Positions 23,979-34,029 of a DNA stretch of 64,000 nucleotides are shown here, piece by piece; positions within the stretch are counted from its first letter, which is position 1, and every line of letters begins with the position of its first letter. The DNA is from VRUE01 sp963712595. GTDB lineage: Bacteria; Actinomycetota; Thermoleophilia; Solirubrobacterales; 70-9. Below the pieces are notes generated by a model. It searched no databases. It was not told the DNA's origin and saw nothing but the letters and a program-made list of their open reading frames with translations. The position numbers and the translations under genes are program-made. The stretch lies in NCBI GenBank assembly GCA_963712595.1, contig CAVQIM010000001.1, positions 186,001 through 250,000 of the forward strand, read 5' to 3'.

Positions 23979-24875
23979 TCACCAGCTTCGGATCAGCTGT
24001 GCCTTGAACTGCGATCCGGTCAAAGGCACATCGGGGGCGCCGGGGAACGAGACCGCCAGCGAGCCGGTCCAGCTCTTGGCGCCGCTGACGTCACGCTGAA
24101 AGGAGGCATCGCCGCTGAAAGGGGGCGGCGGGGTGACGCCGGCGAGGCTGAGCGCATCGTCGACCGCGAAGGTCAGCGGCGAAGCGAGCGCGAAGGCGTA
24201 GCGGTAGATCGCCAGCGCGCCCTGGCTCTGTGAGCTGCTGGCGAAGAAACGGGTGTGCCCGCGACCGCTGTCGAGCGCCGTGAACGAGGTGGCGCTGAGG
24301 CCCAGCCTCCACCCCGCCGTCAGGGTCGTCAGCTTCGCGCGAGGGTCCGCACCGCCGGGCCGACTACGCCGGGGCGCCGGGAAGACGGGACCATTGCAGT
24401 CCAGCGAGAGGGGGCTGATGACCCTGCCCTTCGCCCGATGCAGGTGGGCCGCCGCATAGCCGCCCTCTCCCTCGAAATCGAGCTTGCCGACGAAGACTCC
24501 GAAACGGATGGTGAAGTGATCCGGACCGCGACACCCCCGCTCGGCCCGGCTGCGCTTCACTCTTCCGGAGGGGCGGAACCGGACCGAGACCGTGCCCAGG
24601 TCGCCGAAGGTCGCCTTCATCCGCGTCGGGCTCAGCTTGGCGCGGGCGATATAGACGCTAGAGGCCCCCGCCAGCCCCGCCGACAGGGGCCGGCTCACGT
24701 CGAGAAACGCAGTCGCGCCTTCGGCGCTGACGCCAATCGAGTAGCCGTTGCCGCCCGGTGCCCGCAGCAGGAGCTGCTGGCCTCCTGCGGCGCCGGCGAT
24801 CGCGGGGCACGCCGAGACCACCGCGACCGAGAGGACGAGACCAGCCGCGAGGCGGAGGCGCTGCGAGGCTCTCAC
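23979..24875 (-). CDS. Secreted protein coupled to the trypsin-like protease gene
   Basis: The 298-residue protein has a signal peptide (residues 1-29, ending AIAGAAGG) and a beta-strand-rich body with single cysteines in ERGCRGPDH and SLDCNGPVF. The C-terminus FSGDASFQRDVSGAKSWTGSL resembles secreted proteins of Solirubrobacterales; no enzymatic motif is seen. GTG at 24875 overlaps the stop of the upstream protease gene by 4 bases, so the two proteins are made together. It could be a partner or substrate of the protease. Confidence 0.7.
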   Translation of the reverse strand: MRASQRLRLAAGLVLSVAVVSACPAIAGAAGGQQLLLRAPGGNGYSIGVSAEGATAFLDVSRPLSAGLAGASSVYIARAKLSPTRMKATFGDLGTVSVRFRPSGRVKRSRAERGCRGPDHFTIRFGVFVGKLDFEGEGGYAAAHLHRAKGRVISPLSLDCNGPVFPAPRRSRPGGADPRAKLTTLTAGWRLGLSATSFTALDSGRGHTRFFASSSQSQGALAIYRYAFALASPLTFAVDDALSLAGVTPPPPFSGDASFQRDVSGAKSWTGSLAVSFPGAPDVPLTGSQFKAQLIRSW

Positions 24876-25858
24876 CGAACCCCCGAGGCGCGGGTGAACA
24901 GCTGGCCCACCGCCCGGCCGAAGTAGGGGCCGTAGTCCGTCGTCGGGTCGTCGGGGTAGCCGTTCGTGGTGACGCTGTTAAGCAGCCCCCCGGAGATGAT
25001 CCAGCCGCCCCCCGATGCGCCGCCGGTGACGTTGCACTGCACGGCGAGGTCGAGCGGTCCGGGCGAGAGAAACGAGACGAGGTCATGACCCAGGAACGGT
25101 GTCTGGGGGCAGCGCTGCAGCGTCGCGCCATTGAAGGGGTCCTCCGCCGGGTAACCGTAGACGTCGAAGACCTGGTTGGGCGTGAGATCCCAGGCGATCC
25201 CGTAGCCGCCAACCGCGGCGGCCAGCGTTTCGCCGCGTTCGTTGCGAGACACGACCGCGGCACCGACGTCGAAGTTCTCGTTGCTGCCCGCGACCCATTG
25301 CCCGGGGCTGCCGAGCCACTTGGCGGCGAATGTTCCATAGGGGCGGACGCCGTGGTGGTAGCCGGGAACGAAGACCCACTTCCGCCCGAACCAGGTATCG
25401 CCGAAATGAACGCAGTGGCCGGCCGTGAAGACGACGCTCATGTTCGGCGCGTTGACGGACGTCCCCGAGCAGCGGCCCAGCTGCCCCGGTCCGACGACCG
25501 CGAAGATCGCCCCGTTCTGGGCGATACCGGGCAGGGTCGGGTCCGCCACGGTTTCGGCAACCGAGCTGGCAGCCGCAACCGAGCTGGGGCCGCGCGGCGG
25601 GTACCGGTGAGGGTGACCGTGGCCGACGCCATCTCGCGAGACCGTCGTCAATCGCGGAGGCCGGGAGCGCTGCCCCGCCGAGAGCGGACGGGCTCGGGCC
25701 ATTCGAGCCGGCGTCCAGAAGCTCTGCGCCGCTATCGAGTTAGCCGGCGTGAGGCTTCTCCCCATCGTTGCGCTCGCCCCCGCTCGGGTAGGAAAGATCC
25801 CGATCGCGAGAAGCAGGGTGGCGAAAAGCAGGATCTGAGAGGTTCGAATCGATCTCAC
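24872..25858 (-). CDS. Secreted trypsin-like serine protease (S1 family)
   Basis: The chymotrypsin-fold triad is visible: His in FTAGHCVH, Asp in NENFDVGAAVV and the nucleophile Ser in TGGASGGGW (H171, D220, S305 if counted from a TTG at 25927). Cysteine pairs near the His and before the Ser fit S1 disulfides. GTG at 25858 gives a normal signal peptide (SQILLFATLLLAIGIFPTRAGA), so it is preferred over the TTG 23 codons upstream; neither has a clear ribosome site. A Pro/Arg-rich propeptide precedes the catalytic domain. Overlaps the next gene by 4 bases. Confidence 0.88.
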   Translation of the reverse strand: MRSIRTSQILLFATLLLAIGIFPTRAGASATMGRSLTPANSIAAQSFWTPARMARARPLSAGQRSRPPRLTTVSRDGVGHGHPHRYPPRGPSSVAAASSVAETVADPTLPGIAQNGAIFAVVGPGQLGRCSGTSVNAPNMSVVFTAGHCVHFGDTWFGRKWVFVPGYHHGVRPYGTFAAKWLGSPGQWVAGSNENFDVGAAVVSRNERGETLAAAVGGYGIAWDLTPNQVFDVYGYPAEDPFNGATLQRCPQTPFLGHDLVSFLSPGPLDLAVQCNVTGGASGGGWIISGGLLNSVTTNGYPDDPTTDYGPYFGRAVGQLFTRASGVR

Positions 25859-25963
25859 CGGCGGCACGCGGAATCTACCGAGCCCAAAACGGTGTCCGGC
25901 CGCTATCGCTGCCGCAAGGCCCTCCAAGGGAGGGATTGGCGAAACCCCACACGCGTCCAGCGA

Positions 25964-26157
25964 CGCTCATGAGCATCCGGTTCCGTCAGGTTGATGCGGA
26001 GCTGGTCCCACCTGACCCAGGGGCGGCTCGGCGCATCCGACTTTGATCACCCCTGGGTGGGGTGAATGTCGGCTGCGCGTGTCTCGCCGGTCGGCCCAAG
26101 GCTGATCTTCATGACTCAGGGCGGGATCTGCCTGAGCGAACCGGATACTCATGAGCG
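25964..26157. repeat. 194-bp multi-hairpin element bounded by 20-bp inverted repeats
   Basis: CGCTCATGAGCATCCGGTTC at 25964-25983 recurs inverted at 26138-26157 with one mismatch. Inside are three further perfect hairpins: GTCAGGT/ACCTGAC (25985-25991, 26010-26016), ACCCAGGGG/CCCCTGGGT (26015-26023, 26050-26058) and CTCAGG/CCTGAG (26115-26120, 26131-26136). It fills most of the 306-base gap between the protease and the copper-oxidase gene. Open frames across it look non-coding. A MITE-like element or a structured RNA are both possible. Confidence 0.6.
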
Positions 26158-26183
26158 CTATTCGGGCTCCCTGCGTCCTTGCC
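26157..26183. repeat. 27-bp dispersed repeat, copy A
   Basis: This 27-base stretch (GCTATTCGGGCT...CTTGCC) is identical at 26 of 27 positions to 49204-49230. On the minus strand both copies lie just downstream of a gene (copper oxidase here, pyrG there), so it may be a 3'-end element. Confidence 0.6.
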
Positions 26184-26234
26184 CCGCTTGTCCGGCGCTC
26201 GCCAGTTCGCGCACCCGGGTTTCGCCAATCCCCC

Positions 26235-29200
26235 CTAGGGCCCGGCGGTCGCCGGCAACACCTCAACCAACGCAAGGTCCCAGCGGTGTCCGGTTGGGGC
26301 GGTGTCGTTGATCGTCACCGTCGTCCCCGCGGCCGGTGTCGTCGCCGTTTGACGCTGAGTCCAGAAGGTATCCCCGCTGGGACTGAGGAACTGATCCACG
26401 AGGGTCTGCCCTGACCCTACGGTGCGGGCCGTCGCGCCGTCCCAATCCTCCCCCACGCCCCAAACCCAGCTGCCCGCCCGCGTCGTGACCAGCGAGGCCG
26501 TGGGGGCGCCCGTCGACGCGGAGGCCGATCCGACCGCCCCGTTGACCGCGGTATCCGCGCCCGTGAACGCGGCAACCGTGATCGCCCCCTGGTAGCTGCC
26601 GGTCGCGCGGGTCGCGGTGATCACGGCGTTGGTCAGCGTCGAAGGCGCGGTGGCCTGCCAGATCTCAGCCGTGCCCGCCTGGGCGTTGGCTCGCCGGCGC
26701 AGGGTCCAGGTGAGCCCACCACCGCTGACGGCGCTGATCGACTGGCTCGATGCCCCGCTCGGGCCATCGGAGCCGATGAACGCCAGAAGCAGCTCGCCCA
26801 CTTTCGCCGTGGTCAACGGCGGTGCGGAGATCGTCGTCGCGGCGGTGCTCTGGCGGGTCGTCACCGTCTTGTCGAGCGCGAAGCTCGGCGCGGTAGCGGT
26901 GGTGACCGTGAGCGGCGCCGAAGGGCCACTCGGGTTGCCCGCCGCATCGACGGCGAGCACCGTGTAGGTGTAGGGGGTGTTCGGCTGCAGACCGGTGTCG
27001 GTGAAGCTCGTCGACCCCGGCGTGCCTACCTGCGCTCCATTGCGGCTGACGCGGTAGCCGGCCACGGCGACGTCATCGGTCGAAGCGTTCCAGGAGAGGC
27101 CGACCGAAGTGTCTCCAACCGCGGTGGCCTGAAGTCCATTGGGCACGCTCGGTGGCGTGGTGTCGGCGCTGACCGTAGCCGGAGCCTCCGCCGAAGCCGG
27201 CCCCACGTTGCCGGCGGCGTCTTCGGCGGTCACCTTGTAGTACCAGGTGCCAGCCGGGACGCCGCTGTCCGCGAAGGAGGTCGCGGCCGTCTGGCCGACC
27301 CGGTTCGCGGCGGTCGGCGTGAAGCCCGGCGCGCTCGAGCGGTGGACGTTGTAGCGGGCGACGCCGACGTCGTCGGTCGCGGCGGTCCAGCTCAACGAGG
27401 CTGTTCCCACCGCCCCACTGGCGGAGAGTCCCGACGGCGCCGTCGGGGCGCTCGTGTCTTCGTAGGGCGCGGGGAAGCGAACGAAGGAGGCGACGCTGGG
27501 AACGCCCTGGCCGTTGACGATGAAGAGCATGTAGTAGCCGGGCGGCACGTCGTTGCGGTTGGACGGCATGTTGACTTCGAGGCCGCCGGCGGTCTGGGTG
27601 AAGCTCAGCGACGTCGCGCGGGCGTTCTGGTCGAAGGCGTGGGTAACCGAGCCGGTGCGGATCAACGAGACCCGTGAGATCGAGGCGGCGTCGGGCGTGC
27701 CGACGAACATGCTGGCGCCGTATTTGCCGGTGGCTGGAGCCGAGCCGATCGTCGGGCGGGCCCCTTTGAAGAGGTAGGGCGGCGAGAAGATCTGGGCGCT
27801 GCGCTGGTCGTTGACGCCGGGGTCCCCCCCACCGCCGGACACGTAGACCCGGCCATCGGGAAGGAGGACGGCGACCGAGTGGTAGAGGCGCGGAGCGCTC
27901 ATCGACGCGTAGGTCGTCCAGGTTCCCGTCGCGGGGTCCCAGTCCTCGGCCTGCAGCACGGCGTTGGCGTCGACGAAGCCCGACTTGTCAGTGCCGCCGC
28001 CGGTGGCCAGCACGGTGCCGTCGGGCAGGTTGGTGAGGTTGAGGAAGCTGCGCGGAAAGGCCATGCTCGCGGTCGGCTGCCAGATCGCCCCGGGGGCGCT
28101 CATGTTCAACGTGTAGGCGGTTTTCACCGAGTTGCCCGAGTAGCCGTCGTCCGCGGCCGAGCCGGCCTTGATGAAACGGCCGGGGGCGTAGTTGGCGATG
28201 CTGCCACCCTCGATCACACGACTGTCGAACGTCGTCCACTGATTGGTCGAGAGGTCGAGGACCTCGCTGGCCGTCGGCCCCTCGGAACCGCCCAGGTGGG
28301 CGATCCGCCCGTCGGGCAGCTGGTAGATGAACGGGTAGATCGGCATCGTGTGGCTTGCAGCCGTGAGGCTCTGCCATTTGTTCGTGTCCGGCGAATAGAG
28401 CTCAGGGATCGGCACTACATCGTTGATATCGCGGTTGCTGCCGGAGTTGACCAGCACCTTGCCGTCAGAGAGCGTCGTCGCCGTCGCGTACCAGCGGGGG
28501 AACTGCATCGGGGCGAGCGCGCTCCAGGTCTCGGCCTGCCAGTTGAAGGCGGTGATGTCGGGAACGCCGAACCCCCCCTGGGTCGCGGTGCCGCCGACGA
28601 CGAGCACGCGCCCGTCGGCGAGAACCGCCTGCCCGGCGCAGAACAGATCGGCGGCAGCGTCGGGGACGTGGGTGACCGATCCGGTCTGCGGGTCGAAGAC
28701 GTACTGCTGGCCGCCGCTGGAGAAGTCGCCCTGGAAGAGCAGGATGCGGCCGTTGGGAAGGAGCGCCGAGTGGATCGCCACCGCCGGCAGTGGGGTCAAC
28801 GGGCCCCACTGCCCGACCTGGGCGGGCCCGGTCCCGCCGTTGGAGACGGTGACCGTGGCCGCCGTGGAGGTCGCGGTGTTGCCAGAGCCGTCTCGAGCCC
28901 GCGCCGCCAGGGTGTGCGATCCGTTCGCCACGGTGGTCGAGTTCCAGGCCAGGCTGTACGGCGACGAGGTGTCCTCGGCGCCGAGCGGGCTCCCGTCGAG
29001 CAGGAACTGCACGCCGGCGACCCCGCTCGCATCGGAGGCGGTTGCGGTGAGCGTGGTCGTGCCCGTAACCGTTGCTTTGTCGGCCGGCGCCGTGAGCGAG
29101 ACGGTGGGCGGCGTCGTGTCCCCCGCGGGGGTGGTCACGCTCACCGGTTCCGAGGCGGCGGAGAGGTTGCCGGCGCCGTCGTATGCCTTCACCGTGTAGG

Positions 29201-30242
29201 AGTAGGTGCTCGAGGGCGAGGCCGTCGTGTCGGTGAAGCTGGTTCCGGCCACGTCGCCGACCTGCCCGGCGCCGCGGAAGATCCGGTAGCCGGCGACGCC
29301 CTGGTCATCGCTGCTGGCGGTCCAGGAAAGCCCGACCTGGGTCGGGGTGACCGTGCCCACCGTGAGTTTGGTCGGCGCCGTCGGCGGCTGGTTGTCGACC
29401 ACCGCCGGGATCACCTCGACCGCAGCCAGGTTCCAGCGATCGGCGGTGGGAGCGGTGTCGTTCAGCGTCACCTGCGTGCCGCTCGCCGGCGTGGCCGTGT
29501 TCTGCCGCTGGACCCACAGGGTGTCGCCGGTGGCGGCGAGGAACTCGTCGACCTTGGTCTGATTGGCGCCGACGGTGCGCGCCGTCGCTTTGTCCCAGTC
29601 GTTGCCGACCCCCCAAACCCAGGACCCCGCGCGGGTGGTCGTCAGCGAGACGGAGGCGGCGCCGGTGGCGGCGCTCGCCGCCGCGGTGGTCCCGTCGACG
29701 ACCTGGTCGGCCCCGGTGAAGGTCACGACGGTGATCGAGCCGTTGTAGGAGCCGTTTCCCCGGGTCGCCGTAACCGTGGCGTTGCTCAACGTCACCGGCG
29801 CGTTTGCGGCCCAGACCTCGGCGGTCCCGGCCTGGGCGTTGGCGCGCCGCCGCAGGCGCCAGGTCAACCCCCCGCCCGTGACGCTCGAGAAGGTCTGCGA
29901 GCCGCCGGCCGAGGGACCGTCGGAGCTGACGAAGGCGAGCAAGAGCTCGCCGGGTGCCGAGGTCGAGAACGCCGGCGAGGAGATGGTTTTGGACGCAGCC
30001 GCCTGGTGGGTGGTGACGGTTTTGTCGACGGCGACGCTGGCCGAGGCCGAGCTGGCGCCGAAAGCGAGGGCAGCGGCCACCCAGACGCAGAGAAGACCGG
30101 TATTTCGTCGAGGGCGATCGCCGCGAGCCACCGGCGCATCTAAGCGCAGGCCCGAGGGAGATTCGACGATCGGGCACCGATCTCGTACGAATTTCAGCTT
30201 CCGGCGGCGGCTGCTACGGTTTGTGGGTCGGGTTTGGCCCAT
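26235..30242 (-). CDS. Secreted copper-radical (galactose-oxidase-like) oxidase with FN3 modules
   Basis: A 1335-residue exported protein. Layout: N-terminal extension and signal-like helix (about 46-68); a beta module (70-280); FN3 (286-371); Ig-like module (376-467); seven-bladed kelch propeller (about 475-820); galactose-oxidase C-terminal domain, DUF1929 type (820-925); two FN3 modules (930-1117); and a second copy of the first module (1121-1331). The galactose-oxidase copper and radical residues are all present: C535 in DLFCAGQ, Y585 in PRWYAT, Y787-H788 in PRLYHS and H868 in SVTHAF. It should oxidise an alcohol to an aldehyde with release of peroxide; the substrate is unknown. The true start may be further downstream. 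Confidence 0.88.
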   Translation of the reverse strand: MGQTRPTNRSSRRRKLKFVRDRCPIVESPSGLRLDAPVARGDRPRRNTGLLCVWVAAALAFGASSASASVAVDKTVTTHQAAASKTISSPAFSTSAPGELLLAFVSSDGPSAGGSQTFSSVTGGGLTWRLRRRANAQAGTAEVWAANAPVTLSNATVTATRGNGSYNGSITVVTFTGADQVVDGTTAAASAATGAASVSLTTTRAGSWVWGVGNDWDKATARTVGANQTKVDEFLAATGDTLWVQRQNTATPASGTQVTLNDTAPTADRWNLAAVEVIPAVVDNQPPTAPTKLTVGTVTPTQVGLSWTASSDDQGVAGYRIFRGAGQVGDVAGTSFTDTTASPSSTYSYTVKAYDGAGNLSAASEPVSVTTPAGDTTPPTVSLTAPADKATVTGTTTLTATASDASGVAGVQFLLDGSPLGAEDTSSPYSLAWNSTTVANGSHTLAARARDGSGNTATSTAATVTVSNGGTGPAQVGQWGPLTPLPAVAIHSALLPNGRILLFQGDFSSGGQQYVFDPQTGSVTHVPDAAADLFCAGQAVLADGRVLVVGGTATQGGFGVPDITAFNWQAETWSALAPMQFPRWYATATTLSDGKVLVNSGSNRDINDVVPIPELYSPDTNKWQSLTAASHTMPIYPFIYQLPDGRIAHLGGSEGPTASEVLDLSTNQWTTFDSRVIEGGSIANYAPGRFIKAGSAADDGYSGNSVKTAYTLNMSAPGAIWQPTASMAFPRSFLNLTNLPDGTVLATGGGTDKSGFVDANAVLQAEDWDPATGTWTTYASMSAPRLYHSVAVLLPDGRVYVSGGGGDPGVNDQRSAQIFSPPYLFKGARPTIGSAPATGKYGASMFVGTPDAASISRVSLIRTGSVTHAFDQNARATSLSFTQTAGGLEVNMPSNRNDVPPGYYMLFIVNGQGVPSVASFVRFPAPYEDTSAPTAPSGLSASGAVGTASLSWTAATDDVGVARYNVHRSSAPGFTPTAANRVGQTAATSFADSGVPAGTWYYKVTAEDAAGNVGPASAEAPATVSADTTPPSVPNGLQATAVGDTSVGLSWNASTDDVAVAGYRVSRNGAQVGTPGSTSFTDTGLQPNTPYTYTVLAVDAAGNPSGPSAPLTVTTATAPSFALDKTVTTRQSTAATTISAPPLTTAKVGELLLAFIGSDGPSGASSQSISAVSGGGLTWTLRRRANAQAGTAEIWQATAPSTLTNAVITATRATGSYQGAITVAAFTGADTAVNGAVGSASASTGAPTASLVTTRAGSWVWGVGEDWDGATARTVGSGQTLVDQFLSPSGDTFWTQRQTATTPAAGTTVTINDTAPTGHRWDLALVEVLPATAGP

Positions 30243-30334
30243 CGCCGCCCGAGAGGTTCCGTTTCCCTCCGTGTGCCGCTTGGCGCCTAGGGGCTGCAGG
30301 ATCTCCCCCTAATCGCTCAAGAAGGAGCTCACAG

Positions 30335-31515
<1,181 letters not shown>

Positions 31516-31519
<4 letters not shown>

Positions 31520-31923
31520 GCCGGCGCGGCGCCACCTCTCGCAAGTGGACCTGCAGCGGCTGTGGCGTTTCCGCGAGCCGGATCGATGGCAGGGCGGCGC
31601 CGCTTCCCGACACCTGGATCAGCGCCGCCGAAGGGAACTTCTGCCTGACCTGCAGGCGACAGCGAGCGGTCGAAGCCGCCGTCGAGGCCGGGCCGAGCAA
31701 CAGCGACAGGGACGCCCGCGCCAAGCTCCGCCGAGCCGGGCTGATCGAGTTCGAGGTGCGCCGGACGCCAGAGCGCACCGACGGCTCGATCGCCAAGGCC
31801 TGTCGCTCTTCGGCTGTTGCCGTGGCGGCGGCACGGAGGCGACTGCAGTTGCGCGAGGGCCCAGCACCGGGCTCCGATCGCGACCGAACCGCTGCCCATG
31901 CTCGCGTAGCGAGTCCGCTCTAG
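31516..31923 (+). CDS. Small zinc-finger protein coupled to the DEAD-box helicase
   Basis: The 135-residue protein has a four-cysteine zinc site (C13, C16, C43, C46: CSGC and CLTC), then a basic helical region KLRRAGLIEFEVRRTPERTDGSIAKACRSSAVAVAAARRRL that looks like a helix-turn-helix. The ATG overlaps the helicase stop by 4 bases. Actinobacteria carry similar short zinc proteins without known role; RNA or DNA binding is inferred. Confidence 0.65.
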
Positions 31924-31932
31924 GGGAAGGCG

Positions 31933-32820
31933 GTGGGCTCGGTCGAAGCAGGGGTTGCACTTGCGCTGGTCGCAGCCCTGCTGGCCAATCTCGCCTCGCT
32001 CTTCAAGCACAGGGGGGCGCAGCGCGTCGCGCCCGTGGAAATCCGCCGGCCGTTGCGCAGCGCCCGCAGCCTGGCGGGATCGCGCTGGTTCGCCGCCGGA
32101 TGGGGCCTGGCCGCAGCGGCGTGGCTCCTCCATGTCGCCGCCCTCTCGATGGCGCCGATCTCCCTGGTGCAGGCCGTGCTCGCTAGCGGTGCGGTCACCC
32201 TCGCCGTGATGTCGCAGCGACTGTTCGGCAACCGGATCGAGCCGCGGCAATGGCTTGCGTTGCTTCTCGGGGGCGCCGGGCTCGCCCTCCTCGCCGTCAC
32301 GGTGCCGCACTTCGGCGACAGCCATTCGCATTTCTCCGTCGCGCCGATCCTCGGCTTCGAGGGAGGGCTGGCACTCGTTGCGGCGGGGCTTGCCATGGGT
32401 CACCGATCCGAGCGTCTCGCCGCACGCCGCAGCGTCCTCCTCGCCGTCCTAGCCGGCACGCTCTTCGCCATCGCCGGAGTTGCGATCAAGGGCCTGACCG
32501 GCGCCGGCGGAGCCTCGGTCGCCGTCGTCGTGCCCTGGGTGGGCCTGATCGTCCTCTGCGGAGCCCTCGCCCAGTACGCGGCGGTAGCGGCGCTACAGGG
32601 AGGTGAGGCGATAGAGACGATCGGCCTGATGGGCCTCGTTGCCAACGCAACCCAGATCGTCGCCGGCCTGCTCGTCTTCGGCGACCCCCTCTCCACCGAC
32701 CCGGCCGGGATCGTCCTGCAGGCGAGCGCCTTCGCGATGGTGTGCCTCTCCGCCCTGCTCCTACCGGGACGAGGCCAAGCGGAGGCACCTGCGATTCGGC
32801 CTCTCGCCAGTACCGCCTGA
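31933..32820 (+). CDS. EamA/DMT-like transporter
   Basis: The 295-residue membrane protein has about nine spans in the pattern of the drug/metabolite transporter superfamily or the related magnesium-transporter-like NIPA proteins. Visible helices include ALALVAALLANLASLFKH, WLLHVAALSMAPISLVQAVLASGAVTLAVMS, WLALLLGGAGLALLAV and VGLIVLCGALAQYAAVAAL. The phrase APISLVQAVLASG is typical of DMT half-sites. GTG at 31933 follows the zinc-finger gene by 9 bases. The substrate is unknown. Confidence 0.75.
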   Translation: MGSVEAGVALALVAALLANLASLFKHRGAQRVAPVEIRRPLRSARSLAGSRWFAAGWGLAAAAWLLHVAALSMAPISLVQAVLASGAVTLAVMSQRLFGNRIEPRQWLALLLGGAGLALLAVTVPHFGDSHSHFSVAPILGFEGGLALVAAGLAMGHRSERLAARRSVLLAVLAGTLFAIAGVAIKGLTGAGGASVAVVVPWVGLIVLCGALAQYAAVAALQGGEAIETIGLMGLVANATQIVAGLLVFGDPLSTDPAGIVLQASAFAMVCLSALLLPGRGQAEAPAIRPLASTA

Positions 32821-32829
32821 ATCGTCCAC

Positions 32830-32848
32830 GTTCACTCCCTGGGTGAAC
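32830..32848 (+). terminator. Small hairpin after the DMT gene
   Basis: GTTCAC (32830-32835) pairs with GTGAAC (32843-32848) around a 7-base loop, 10 bases after the DMT stop. It lies in the 130-base leader of the next gene and could be a weak terminator or part of that leader. Confidence 0.3.
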
Positions 32849-32950
32849 TGCCCTGTCTTTGGATGCCCGCCGCAACCTTCGCAAGAAAGGTGGTTTGAGC
32901 ATTCCAACCATCCCGACACGCAGGGGCCACAACCCAAAGGAGGAAAGTGG

Positions 32951-33997
32951 ATGAGGTGTCGACAGAGAAACGGATACGGTGTAAGTGTCAGTTCGAAGAA
33001 GAAGCGCGGAAGGTTGAGTGGAATGGGCCTTCTCGCTCTCGCCGCGATGAGCGCCTGGGCGCTCTTGGCGACAACCGCCGCACAGGCATCGACGGTCACC
33101 ATCGGAAGCGTTCTGCCCCCAGGATCTTCCCCAACCGCCTTTGGGCAGGTGGAGACTTTCTTCAACACCGCGCTGCCCGAGAAAGGCGCCAACTTGGTTT
33201 CACCGGTTAACGGCACGATCGTGCGCTGGCGAATGCAGGACGCCCAGGGGGGTCCGTTCTATCTGCGAGTCCTCCGGCCCAACGGTTCGGGTGCGTATAC
33301 CGCGAGCGGCACCAGCAACCCGGCGACGCCGTCGGGAACGGGACTCCAGACCTTCACGGCGAACCTGCCGATCCGCGCCGGGGACCTGATTGGAGTCGAT
33401 CCGACCAATGGCACGGACAAGATCGGAACCGTCGAAGTCCCGGGCGCAAGCTACGGCTTCATCTTTCCGCCGCCCTTCGACATGGCGACGGTAGCCCCGA
33501 GTGGGACGATCGCGGGGAAGGAGATCGAGCTCAGTGCCGAAGTGCAGCCAACTCCCGCGATCGGCTCGATCGTGCCGGACTCCGGCTCTGTCCTTGGCGG
33601 CACCAGTGTGAAAATCACCGGAACGGACTTCACTGCGGCGAGTGCGGTCAAGTTCGGTTCCACCCCCGCCACTGGCTTCACGGTCGAATCGGACACCCAG
33701 ATCACCGCGATAGCCCCGTCGAGCACCACAGTCGGCCCGGCCGACGTGACGGTTACCACCCTGGCCGGGACCAGCGTCACGACCAGAGACGGTCAATTCA
33801 CCTACGAAGGCTGCGTCGTCCCGAAGCTCAAGGGCAAGAAGCTGAAGCCCAGCAAGAGGGCCCTACGGCGTGCCGACTGCAAGGTCGGCACGATCAAGCG
33901 CATCAGGGGCAAACGGGGCCGGGTGGTCAGGCAGGATCCCCAGCCCGGCAAGGTCCTGGAGCAAGGGACCAAGGTGAACGTCACCGTGGGTAAGTAG
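32951..33997 (+). CDS. Secreted protein with IPT/TIG and PASTA-like domains
   Basis: ATG at 32951 follows a strong AAAGGAGG site. The 348-residue product has a signal peptide (GLLALAAMSAWALLATTAAQA), a beta-rich domain, an IPT/TIG immunoglobulin-like domain (PTPAIGSIVPDSGSVLGGTS to about TTRDGQFTYEG), and a C-terminal PASTA-like module (VPKLKGKKLKPSKRAL ... DPQPGKVLEQGTKVNVTVGK) with two cysteines that could pair. It probably sits at the cell surface; PASTA modules elsewhere bind peptidoglycan fragments. No kinase is attached. A 15-bp terminator hairpin follows. Confidence 0.8.
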   Translation: MRCRQRNGYGVSVSSKKKRGRLSGMGLLALAAMSAWALLATTAAQASTVTIGSVLPPGSSPTAFGQVETFFNTALPEKGANLVSPVNGTIVRWRMQDAQGGPFYLRVLRPNGSGAYTASGTSNPATPSGTGLQTFTANLPIRAGDLIGVDPTNGTDKIGTVEVPGASYGFIFPPPFDMATVAPSGTIAGKEIELSAEVQPTPAIGSIVPDSGSVLGGTSVKITGTDFTAASAVKFGSTPATGFTVESDTQITAIAPSSTTVGPADVTVTTLAGTSVTTRDGQFTYEGCVVPKLKGKKLKPSKRALRRADCKVGTIKRIRGKRGRVVRQDPQPGKVLEQGTKVNVTVGK

Positions 33998-34029
33998 GCC
34001 ATCGAGGCCGCAGCAAGCGCAGCGGCCCC

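Noticed and set aside
25967..26275. 102-codon open frame on the minus strand
   Set aside because: It runs across the multi-hairpin repeat element, has no conserved character, and its composition follows the palindromes.
32839..32950. Riboswitch in the leader of the IPT/PASTA gene
   Set aside because: The leader is only about 130 bases with one small hairpin and no recognisable riboswitch core.
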